A DNA stretch of 11,760 nt from NCBI GenBank assembly GCA_005878415.1, contig VBMM01000064.1, positions 1-11,760 of the forward strand, in the 5' to 3' direction. This DNA comes from Methanobacteriota archaeon (lineage in GTDB: Archaea > Thermoplasmatota > Thermoplasmata > RBG-16-68-12). Position 1 is the first letter of the stretch; every line of letters starts with the position of its first letter. Below, one piece after another: positions 1-6,409 of the stretch. The notes under the pieces are model-generated. The model searched no databases. It was not told the DNA's origin and saw only the letters and a list, made by a program, of their open reading frames with translations. The translations under genes were made by a program, and so were the position numbers.

Positions 1-144
1 TGGACGAAGTACCCGTGGCCGGGACTGCGGGCGATCCCGCCACCGGGGATGGCGGTCGGCCTCGAGATCGCCGCGATCCTGCGGCGCGCGAAGCCGACAC
101 GGGACCGGTTCGTGCGGGCGTACGAGCACGCCAAGGAGAAATGA
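1..144 (+). CDS. 3' end of an unrecognised protein (partial)
   Basis: The first reading frame is open from the left edge and ends in TGA at 142-144, giving the last 47 residues of a protein. The tail is basic, with a run of Arg/Lys and a helical end (FVRAYEHAKEK). It has no Cys, no clear membrane segment and no motif I can assign. The next gene starts one base after this stop, and the ribosome site of that gene (AAGGAG at 133-138) lies inside this coding tail, so the two are probably co-transcribed. That makes a functional link with the downstream FAD-oxidase-like protein likely but unproven. The reading frame is supported mainly by the tight junction. Confidence 0.55.
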   Translation, partial: WTKYPWPGLRAIPPPGMAVGLEIAAILRRAKPTRDRFVRAYEHAKEK

Positions 145-145
145 G

Positions 146-1576
146 ATGGGCCTCCTTCGTGACTGGCACTACATCGAGAAGGCCGTCGAGATCCCGGCGC
201 TCTCCGAGCTGATCCGGGATGCGCTGATCCGCGCGCTCTTCGTGCGGGACGACCGCGTGCTCCCGAGGGACCTGATCGCGGACTTGAGTCGGGTGCCGCC
301 CGTCACCGTGAAGGTGAAGGACGACGGAGAGGTCCGCAAGCTCGTGCGGGTGCTGAACGGACAGGAGAGCACGCTGAGCCTCGGGCTGTCCGCGGAGGAC
401 TACCACTTCTTCCGCACGCAGCTGGGCGTCGGTCGGACGCGGGAGTTCGGGGTCGTGCCGCGACCGCGGACCCTCCTGACGTACGACTGGATCGTCCCGG
501 AGCAGCGGGGCGTGCAGCTCGACTTCTCCGGCTATGCGGACATCGAGTTCGCGGAGGAAGGACACCGCGCGATCGCACAGGTGGGCGCGACGTGGAAGGC
601 CTTGTACGACGCCGCAACGGCGAAGGGCCACTCCGTCCCGTTCGTGCCGACGGTCCCCCTCGACTTCGCGGTCGGGGACGCGCTCGTCGGCGACGCTGCG
701 TTTGCGTCGTACCGAGGCGAGTTCGGCTCGTTCGTGAACGCGGTGCGGACGATCAGCGCGTTCGGCCATCGGGCCCGCCTGGGCTTCGAGGAGGTCGCGA
801 ACAACGGGACGGCGTACGATCTTCTGCACGCGGTGATCCCGCTCGCGGCGGAGTTCTTCATCCCGGTTGCCGTGGCCGTCCGGCTCGAGGCGAAACCCTC
901 GACTCGCAAGACCCTGACGTACGCCTTCGACGACGGGACGAAGCTGGCGGCCGCCCTCGACAAGCTCTCCCGCACGGGGCAGGGGATCGACTGGGTCCAC
1001 GTGACTGATGCGGCGGCCGCGAAGATCCTGCGCCCTGGCGCACCCGCGGAGGCCTTCACCGCCCAGGTGGCGTTCGGCGCCACCGCGACGGGCGCCGCGG
1101 CGAAGGAGAAGGCCATCGACGCCGCGATGGCCGGATTCAAGTCGAAGGGTGCCGACGTCCCGAACCCGTTCGACGCCGCGCAGGACGCGTACCGCAAGAC
1201 GGCGGAGAGCGTCTCGCGCTCGCTGTTCGTCGGCGAGGTGCGCCTTCCTTCGAAGGCCCTCGGAGATTTCGCAGGGCGCCTGCGTGCGTTTGGCGACCAG
1301 TCCGCGGCGAAAGCGGGCTTCTACGCGACCCTTCGGGAGACCGGCACCGTGTCCGTGTTCCCGTCCTTCGCGTCCCCGAAGGACCGCACGAAGCAGCACG
1401 ACCTGTCGAAAGGCGTACGGACGATCGTGTCGAAGATCGCCGGAGGCGTGTTCACATCGCGGCTCGCGCACCTCTGGGAGGGGGAGCCGCAATTCCGCCA
1501 GCGCATGTCGTTTCTGCGATCCCTCAAGTCGACGATCGACACCGCGCACGTCGTGCAGCCGCTCTTGTCGCCCTGA
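146..1576 (+). CDS. Degenerate FAD-linked oxidase (GlcD/PCMH-like) protein
   Basis: A 476-residue soluble protein. Its layout resembles FAD-linked oxidases of the GlcD/lactate dehydrogenase type. Residues 104-135 (PRPRT, then VQLDFSGYADIEF) look like the strand preceding the FAD site. Residues 145-180 (VGATWKALYDAATAKGH, later AVGDALVGDAA) match the usual 'GAG..W..L...L...G' and 'TVGGALA..G' segments. Residues 233-250 match the strand that closes the PCMH domain. Residues 256-315 resemble the start of the oxidase C-terminal domain, and the last 20 residues sit where family members have 'K..lDP..iLnPg'. The glycine-rich flavin loop (PRGGGTS) is not visible, so the protein may bind flavin weakly or not at all. 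The ATG at 146 follows AAGGAG by 7 bases. The gene converges on the Rieske/Hdr operon. An oxidase feeding that operon's GlcF-like HdrC/HdrB parts is a reasonable guess, not a demonstration. Confidence 0.5.
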   Translation: MGLLRDWHYIEKAVEIPALSELIRDALIRALFVRDDRVLPRDLIADLSRVPPVTVKVKDDGEVRKLVRVLNGQESTLSLGLSAEDYHFFRTQLGVGRTREFGVVPRPRTLLTYDWIVPEQRGVQLDFSGYADIEFAEEGHRAIAQVGATWKALYDAATAKGHSVPFVPTVPLDFAVGDALVGDAAFASYRGEFGSFVNAVRTISAFGHRARLGFEEVANNGTAYDLLHAVIPLAAEFFIPVAVAVRLEAKPSTRKTLTYAFDDGTKLAAALDKLSRTGQGIDWVHVTDAAAAKILRPGAPAEAFTAQVAFGATATGAAAKEKAIDAAMAGFKSKGADVPNPFDAAQDAYRKTAESVSRSLFVGEVRLPSKALGDFAGRLRAFGDQSAAKAGFYATLRETGTVSVFPSFASPKDRTKQHDLSKGVRTIVSKIAGGVFTSRLAHLWEGEPQFRQRMSFLRSLKSTIDTAHVVQPLLSP

Positions 1577-1582
1577 GGCGGC

Positions 1583-1909
1583 TCACATCTGCGGCGCGCC
1601 ACACTTCGGACAGATCGCCTGGTGCTGTTCCAGCGGCGACCGGCACGCGATGCACACGCCGGTGCGGATCTTGATCGGCATCATCGACACGAAGACCCCG
1701 AGCGGGATGAACAGCAGCGTGTACGCGTATTGACCCGTCACGATCCCCTCGAGGCCGATCGCCACGAGGAACACCCCGGCGATTTTCATGATGACGATGA
1801 GCCGCTGCGTCCGCGGGAGGTTCTTGATCGTCTGGATCTCCTGTTTGTAGGTCATCCGGGGGGCTTTCCGGGCCTTCACGACCGTCGGAGGCGCGGTTGC
1901 GTCCGTCAT
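1583..1909 (-). CDS. Small two-helix membrane protein with C-terminal zinc ribbon
   Basis: A 108-residue protein, last gene of the leftward operon. It has a basic N-terminal part (residues 1-36), two hydrophobic helices at about 37-57 and 61-79 joined by a very short turn, and a C-terminal Cys4 zinc-ribbon or rubredoxin-like knuckle with C86-x2-C89 and C100-P-K-C103. The ATG at 1909-1907 overlaps the stop of the ferredoxin gene (ATGA), which implies translational coupling. I recognise no family. A hairpin of two helices presenting a metal-binding knuckle suggests an assembly factor or small accessory subunit of the membrane complex. The knuckle could bind zinc or, less likely, iron. The stop lies 6 bases from the stop of the convergent oxidase-like gene, with no recognisable terminator between them. 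Confidence 0.75.
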   Translation of the reverse strand: MTDATAPPTVVKARKAPRMTYKQEIQTIKNLPRTQRLIVIMKIAGVFLVAIGLEGIVTGQYAYTLLFIPLGVFVSMMPIKIRTGVCIACRSPLEQHQAICPKCGAPQM

Positions 1910-2499
1910 GGCGCGTCGCCTCCCTCGCCCTCTTCCTCGCCCGATTCCTCGGGTGGCTCCTCCGCGGGCTCCGGAGGGCTCGGGGCCGGCGTCGGTGCCT
2001 TGGGCGCGGGGGCCGGAGCGAGAGTCGCGAGCTTGACCGGTGTCGGCGTGGGAGGTCGCGGAGGCGGCGGTGGGGGCGCGGTGGTTGACACCACCCGGCC
2101 GTCCTTCACGACGAATCCGTGCTTCGTGACCATGGTGATCGCGTCGACGGGACAGACGATGGCGCACTTCTCGCAACCGACGCAGTTTTCCTCGATGATG
2201 ATCGCCTTGCGCGACGTGTACGAGTACTCCGGCAACGCGAACTTGCGATCCACCATCGAGATCGACTCGAACGCGCAGTTGTCGAAGCAATGGGTGCACC
2301 CCATGCAGATCTCTTCGTCCACGATGGCGAGCGTGCCCCGCCCGCGGATGTATTCCTGCGTCCGGACCTTGAAGCCCTGCTTGTAGCGATCCTTCGCGAG
2401 CGTGAGGTTCATCTGGCGGACGTTGCGGTAGTATGCGACGAGCGGATCCGCGGGAGGGCTCGGGACGGGGGGCGCGGGCGAGGTGGCCGTGCCGATCAC
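1906..2499 (-). CDS. Two-[4Fe-4S] ferredoxin with long Pro/Ala/Glu tail
   Basis: A 197-residue cytoplasmic ferredoxin. Residues 56-125 hold two CxxCxxCxxxC motifs: C65, C68, C71, C75 and C106, C109, C112, C116. The second has the usual following Pro (CP); the first has Ala in that place. The two motifs are separated by a 30-residue insert, longer than in small bacterial ferredoxins and closer to electron-transfer subunits of membrane complexes. Residues 141-197 form a low-complexity tail of Pro, Ala and Thr that becomes strongly acidic at the end. It is probably disordered and could act as a flexible tether or a docking segment. The start is GTG at 2499-2497, which overlaps the stop of the HdrB-like gene (GTGA). 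The likely role is to pass electrons between a soluble partner and the HdrC/HdrB module encoded just upstream. Confidence 0.85.
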   Translation of the reverse strand: MIGTATSPAPPVPSPPADPLVAYYRNVRQMNLTLAKDRYKQGFKVRTQEYIRGRGTLAIVDEEICMGCTHCFDNCAFESISMVDRKFALPEYSYTSRKAIIIEENCVGCEKCAIVCPVDAITMVTKHGFVVKDGRVVSTTAPPPPPPRPPTPTPVKLATLAPAPAPKAPTPAPSPPEPAEEPPEESGEEEGEGGDAP

Positions 2500-3455
2500 C
2501 CCCGTCTCCCGGGAAGTGGCGGCTCCTTCCGCTTCGTGTCGACGTTGCTCCCCGTCGGGTAGTCCCCGGGCAACCGCTCGGCGAGGAACTGCGTGATGTC
2601 CATCACCTTGTACGTGTAGCGCTCCTCCCCCGGCTGCCAGCGGTTCTCATGATGGAGGCATCCGAAGTGCGTGAGGCACTTCGGGCAGGCGGTCAGGAGG
2701 TAGTCCGCGTCGACCTCGGTCGCCTCGTCCATCCGCTTGCGCGTCAGCCCTTTCGTCTTGTCGTTGCAGTACATCATCTGCGCGACGCCGCAGCACTGTG
2801 CGTCCGCGCGGAACGTCTTCAGTTCGACGAGGTCCGCGTTGTCCACGCGTTTGACGAGCTCCCGCGGCTCCTCGTACACGGGATCGATCGGCATCTGGCG
2901 CCCGGAGCGGCAAGGATCTTGGAACGCCACCCGGATCCGCTTCGCCGTCTCCGGCTGCGGGGGAATGCGCAGCCCGCGCTCGTAGAGGAACGTGGTGATG
3001 TGGACGACCCGCACGCCGTCGAGCTTGTAGTCGAGCCGGAACGTGCGATAGCCTTCCGCGCAGGACGTGACCAGGGTCTTCACCCCGAGCATCTTGATGA
3101 TCTTCGTGTTGTAGTCCCGCATCCTCTCGAAGATGTCGACCTTCCCCTGCCAGAGCTGGTCGTGGCCGCAGCACTTCATGAACGACCGGTCGAGGATCAT
3201 CGGCTGGATGCCGACCGCGCGGAGCAGCTTGATCGAGGAGTCGAAGATGATCCCGTGGTTCGTGTCGCCGTAGTTCATGTGCGAGAACTGCATCTCGACG
3301 TCGTAGTAGTCGACGCAGCCCGGGTAGTACGCGTATTCCGATTTGTGCTCCACCTTGATCTCCGGGATTGTCGTGTCGTCGGCCTCGGCGTCGAGCACGC
3401 GGAACATGACCGGATGGGGGATCGTCCGGCCGGGGCCGTACTCCGTCTCCATCAT
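2496..3455 (-). CDS. hdrB: HdrB/GlpC-like CCG-domain iron-sulphur protein
   Basis: A 319-residue protein with two CCG (cysteine-rich) domains, as in HdrB, the C-terminal half of HdrD, GlpC/GlcF and DsrK. Domain 1 has C47 (PGC), C95-C96-G and C132. Domain 2 has C182, C221-C222-G and C257-P-K-C260, the full set that in HdrB binds a non-cubane [4Fe-4S] cluster. In domain 1 the last Cys of the usual CxxC is replaced by Gly135 (SCAEGY), so its cluster is probably altered or absent. The start is the first of two adjacent ATGs (3455-3453), giving an ATGA overlap with the stop of the PetD-HdrC fusion. Fusion partner plus this protein together rebuild an HdrD-like unit. The substrate is unknown: a thiol/disulphide couple or electrons from a flavoprotein are both possible. 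Confidence 0.88.
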   Translation of the reverse strand: MMETEYGPGRTIPHPVMFRVLDAEADDTTIPEIKVEHKSEYAYYPGCVDYYDVEMQFSHMNYGDTNHGIIFDSSIKLLRAVGIQPMILDRSFMKCCGHDQLWQGKVDIFERMRDYNTKIIKMLGVKTLVTSCAEGYRTFRLDYKLDGVRVVHITTFLYERGLRIPPQPETAKRIRVAFQDPCRSGRQMPIDPVYEEPRELVKRVDNADLVELKTFRADAQCCGVAQMMYCNDKTKGLTRKRMDEATEVDADYLLTACPKCLTHFGCLHHENRWQPGEERYTYKVMDITQFLAERLPGDYPTGSNVDTKRKEPPLPGRRG

Positions 3456-4768
3456 TCCCGCTGCCCTCCGTCCGCGGCCATGCGGGCGTGGACCTTCGCG
3501 CGTTCCTCGAGGATGTAGTCGCTGTACTGGATGTCGAGCGGACAGACGGCGCTGCACGCGTCGCACGCGAGGCACGTCCAGAGAGGCACGCCATCGTGCT
3601 GCTTCTTGAACGTGTTGTAGACCAGATTCAGACCACCGAGGGCGTCGTCCTCGACCTTCGTGACGGGGCACACCGTGTGGCACTTGCCGCACTGGTAGCA
3701 CTCGTTGAGCAGGTACTCGTACGTGCTGTATGGTCGCCGGGTGCCGAGCCACGCCGTCAGGACGGCGAACATCGGGATGAGGACGAGTGTGTTCATGTTC
3801 GGCCAGAGGACGGAGAGGACCCACCCGAGGGCCCTCGGCTGGTCGAGGTAGGCCACGCCGCCGTAGAACGCCAGGAATCCGATGAGGCCGAGGGCGCCCG
3901 CCCACGTCGACACCTTGCGCGCGGTCGACTCCGGGGCGAGGAGGACCGCAGCCGCCACGGCGACGGTCGGCACCGCGATGATCCCGAGGGCGATCGCGAT
4001 CTCCACCGTGAAGGGCCGCGCTTCCACGCCCAGGCCGGCAGGGTCGAAGAGAATCCATGCGGACTGCGCGACGACGATGGCCGCCAAGCCCGCCACGTAG
4101 GGGACGAGCCAGCGGCGCATCGGCTGGTACCCGAGCCGCCGCAACGCGATGTACGACGTCAGCCCGACGAGCACGGGCGGGATGATGAAGAACCACTTCA
4201 TCGTGAAGTCCGGGATCAGCGCCGCACCGTTCGGCGAGACCCACCGCTGCGCGACGACCTCCCGGATCGAGTAGAGCGAGGACGTGAAGATCCAGGCGAT
4301 CAGGAACGCGAGCCCGAAGGCGGACCGGACCGGCGCTTTCGCAGGCCGAGCCTCCCGGCCGCGATCGATGAACGGCAATATCAGGAGAAAGATGACCGGA
4401 ATCCCGCTGAGCAAGTCGCCCCAGAAGGCCGCGCTGAACTCCGTCTTCAGCGGGGTGCCTTGGCCGATCGTGAACTGCGGGAAGATGTCCGCGACCTTCA
4501 GGAGGCCCCAGGAGAACAGGAGATACCAGTCCGGGACGATCAGCTCGGAAAGTTGCGGGCCGCGCGCGGGTCCCAGGAACGGCGTCACGAAGGCCGACAG
4601 GAAGAACATCATGGCGACCAGGATGAACGTCACGACGAGGTCCCGCGTGGCCTCCTGCGGGAACAGCGGGATGCCGGGTTGGTGGTCGGACCGCTCCGGT
4701 CCGTACTGACGGGGGAACCCGGACTGGCGGCCCTCCATGATCTTCCCCTTGACGTATTCGATTTGCAT
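3452..4768 (-). CDS. Cytochrome b C-terminal (PetD-like) protein fused to HdrC-type ferredoxin domain
   Basis: A 438-residue fusion. Residues 36-167 match subunit IV/cytochrome b C-terminal domain: a first helix (43-64), the quinol-site motif PDWY at 79-82 (PEWY in most relatives), and the LPFID turn after a helix at 117-134. Residues 190-341 add about five further membrane helices of no family I recognise. Residues 349-425 are an HdrC/GlpC-type ferredoxin domain with C357, C360, C363, C367-P and C399, C402, C405, C409-P. The ATG at 4768-4766 is preceded by GAGGTG, 3 bases away; cytochrome b stops 8 bases before it. The fusion ties the quinol-oxidising site of a Rieske/b complex to a cytoplasmic two-cluster wire, whose natural partner HdrB is encoded by the next, overlapping gene. 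The domain identities are secure; the direction of electron flow is inference. Confidence 0.9.
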   Translation of the reverse strand: MQIEYVKGKIMEGRQSGFPRQYGPERSDHQPGIPLFPQEATRDLVVTFILVAMMFFLSAFVTPFLGPARGPQLSELIVPDWYLLFSWGLLKVADIFPQFTIGQGTPLKTEFSAAFWGDLLSGIPVIFLLILPFIDRGREARPAKAPVRSAFGLAFLIAWIFTSSLYSIREVVAQRWVSPNGAALIPDFTMKWFFIIPPVLVGLTSYIALRRLGYQPMRRWLVPYVAGLAAIVVAQSAWILFDPAGLGVEARPFTVEIAIALGIIAVPTVAVAAAVLLAPESTARKVSTWAGALGLIGFLAFYGGVAYLDQPRALGWVLSVLWPNMNTLVLIPMFAVLTAWLGTRRPYSTYEYLLNECYQCGKCHTVCPVTKVEDDALGGLNLVYNTFKKQHDGVPLWTCLACDACSAVCPLDIQYSDYILEERAKVHARMAADGGQRE

Positions 4769-4776
4769 TGGACACC

Positions 4777-5460
4777 TCAGTGCGGCTCCGCGACGCCCTG
4801 CAGCCAGACGAGCCCCATGTGGAGGACCATGAGCCCCGTACCGACGAGGGGCAGAATGAACACGTGGACCCAGTACCACCGCAGGATGTACACCCCGGAC
4901 AGCGTGTTGGTGTCCCCGAACAGCAGGATCGCGAGCTGATCGCCAATCGCCGGCGAGGCGCGCGTCATGTTGATGCCGATGTTCGCCGCGCCCTCGCTCA
5001 AGGCGTTCGCGGGAAGCAGGTACCCGGAGTACCCGAACAAGACCGTGATGAGCATGAGGACGACGCCGAGGAGCCAGTTCAGCTCGCGCGGCTTCTTGTA
5101 CGCGCCCGTGAAATAGACGCGGCACATGTGCAGGAAGACCGCCGCGATCATGATGTGCGCGGCCCAGTGGTGCATCCCGCGGATGATGAAGCCGAACGGG
5201 ATGACGTTCATGATCGTCAGCATGGACCGCCAAGCCGGGTTCGTCAGGTTCCCCGACGTCGCGTCGATTTCGAGCCGGCCGTCGGGCACGTAGAAGAACC
5301 CGAGGAGGATGCCGGTGATCGTGAGGACGATGAACGCGACAAAGGAGATGCCGCCGAGGCAGTAGAGCGGATACCAATACCAAATCGTCTTGAGTTCGTA
5401 CTTCTCCGCATGGCTGCGCGGGACCTGCCGCTGGTCCGTCTCCAACACGACCCGCGTCAA
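4777..5460 (-). CDS. petB: Cytochrome b6-type N-terminal cytochrome b
   Basis: The four-helix, diheme half of a split cytochrome b, in the cytoplasmic membrane. Numbering from the TTG at 5460 (227 residues): helix A about 30-57, helix B 88-115, helix C 127-149, helix D 190-220. Heme ligands are H97 and H111 (in RGMHHWAA and FLHMCRV) and H199 and H214. The 14 residues between the helix D ligands are the b6/Firmicute pattern rather than the mitochondrial one. C34 in PLYCLGG sits where b6 proteins attach heme c-i. The KKPRELNW segment is typical of the family, but the usual LPWD is LPANA here. The frame is open back to 5556, and that stretch (TIFGWIKSRFP) resembles the family's N-terminal amphipathic helix, so the true start is probably upstream at a non-canonical codon. 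PetD-like partner follows 8 bases later. Confidence 0.9.
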   Translation of the reverse strand: MTRVVLETDQRQVPRSHAEKYELKTIWYWYPLYCLGGISFVAFIVLTITGILLGFFYVPDGRLEIDATSGNLTNPAWRSMLTIMNVIPFGFIIRGMHHWAAHIMIAAVFLHMCRVYFTGAYKKPRELNWLLGVVLMLITVLFGYSGYLLPANALSEGAANIGINMTRASPAIGDQLAILLFGDTNTLSGVYILRWYWVHVFILPLVGTGLMVLHMGLVWLQGVAEPH

Positions 5461-5556
5461 CTCGGCGTACGGGACGGTCGGGAAGCGGGACTTGATCCAT
5501 CCGAAGATCGTCCGCCCCGTGTCTTGCCGGATGTCCCCCGTCGTCGACGTTTCCTC

Positions 5557-5563
5557 TCACCTC
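5557..5563 (-). promoter_or_regulatory. Shine-Dalgarno of cytochrome b (GAGGTGA)
   Basis: GAGGTGA overlaps the Rieske stop codon and is followed by AGAGGAAACG. In the cytochrome b frame no ATG, GTG, TTG or CTG occurs until the TTG at 5460, about 100 bases away. The good ribosome site therefore argues for a start near 5550 (ACG) or 5532 (ATC) rather than at 5460. Confidence 0.5.
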
Positions 5564-6398
5564 AGCAGTACGTGTACCACGCGAAATCCAGCTTCCCGGT
5601 CGCGGGGTCGAGCGGCATGCCACCGATCAGGTTCAAACCTTGCGGCTTGACCGGGATGACGGCGAGGGCGCGCGGCGCGGGTCCGTGGACGCGCTCCGCC
5701 CCGACGTACGGTTCGCCGTTCTTCGGGTTGACGTTCACGACCAGGAGCATCGGATCGTACTGGGAACCGTGGCAGACGCAGTAGACCGGGTCCTGCGCGA
5801 ACTGGACGTAGGTCGGCGGGGACGCGCCGTACGCGACGTAGTCCCTCGCCGGCGGAGGATTGGTGACGACGTGCCAGCCCGGCGTGCAGCAGAGGTGGAC
5901 GCAGCGGTCGAAGAGGACCACGATCCGTGTCCCGCCCTTCGCCGGGTCCAGGGTTGGGTCGTCGAAGTAGAGATGGAAGGCCGAGTCCGTCGCCTGAAGT
6001 TTCTTGAACGTCTCCGGCAGCTGGTCCGCGGGCGGCTCCGTGAAGAACTGGTCCTCCCGCTTGATCCGGATGATCATGCACGGGTATCCGGTGCCCGGGA
6101 CGTAGGTCGTGCCTTGGAACAGCCCGCGCCACACCCCGGTCGCGCCTTGCCACTCCTGGAAATCCGTCACGCGGACGGGGGAGCCCGCCCTCGCGTTCCA
6201 CCATTGCGGGGTCGGGAACTTCGTGTATTGAATCGTCTCGCGGATCTCGCCCTCGAACTTGTACGGCGGGGGCAGGAGCTGGCCGACGGCGAGTCCGCCC
6301 AGGCTCGCGACCGAGCCGATGGCGCTCGCGGTCAGGCCGAGCTTGACCCATTCGCGGCGGGTCCATCCCTTCTCCCGTTCCTCTTCCTCCCAGCTCAG
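5562..6398 (-). CDS. Rieske [2Fe-2S] protein with Tat signal, CTG start
   Basis: With the CTG at 6398 the protein has 278 residues. An acidic start is followed by a twin-arginine signal/anchor (TRREWVKLG at 13-21, then a hydrophobic segment about 20-40), so the folded [2Fe-2S] domain lies outside the membrane. Cluster ligands are C166-x-H168 and C207-x-C209-H210; in the standard motif C166, H168, C209 and H210 bind iron, while C171 and C207 form the disulphide. The two boxes are separated by about 35 residues, longer than in mitochondrial or chloroplast Rieske proteins but reminiscent of archaeal ones. The canonical GTG at 6170 would lose the whole Tat signal and anchor, so I reject it. No ATG/GTG/TTG lies between the preceding TGA and the Tat motif; CTG follows GAGGTGATT directly. 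Its job is to pass electrons from quinol at cytochrome b to the cupredoxin. Confidence 0.87.
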   Translation of the reverse strand: MSWEEEEREKGWTRREWVKLGLTASAIGSVASLGGLAVGQLLPPPYKFEGEIRETIQYTKFPTPQWWNARAGSPVRVTDFQEWQGATGVWRGLFQGTTYVPGTGYPCMIIRIKREDQFFTEPPADQLPETFKKLQATDSAFHLYFDDPTLDPAKGGTRIVVLFDRCVHLCCTPGWHVVTNPPPARDYVAYGASPPTYVQFAQDPVYCVCHGSQYDPMLLVVNVNPKNGEPYVGAERVHGPAPRALAVIPVKPQGLNLIGGMPLDPATGKLDFAWYTYC

Positions 6399-6400
6399 CG

Positions 6401-6409
6401 AATCACCTC
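6401..6409 (-). promoter_or_regulatory. Shine-Dalgarno of Rieske gene (GAGGTGATT)
   Basis: A near-perfect archaeal ribosome site overlapping the stop of the 97-residue membrane protein, two bases before the CTG at 6398. It decides the start: it points to CTG rather than to the GTG 228 bases downstream. Confidence 0.6.

Noticed and set aside
2433..4939. Two long plus-strand frames opposite HdrB and the PetD-HdrC fusion
   Set aside because: They are Arg/Asp/Val-rich shadows without motifs. The minus strand carries convincing Cys motifs, membrane helices and coupled starts.
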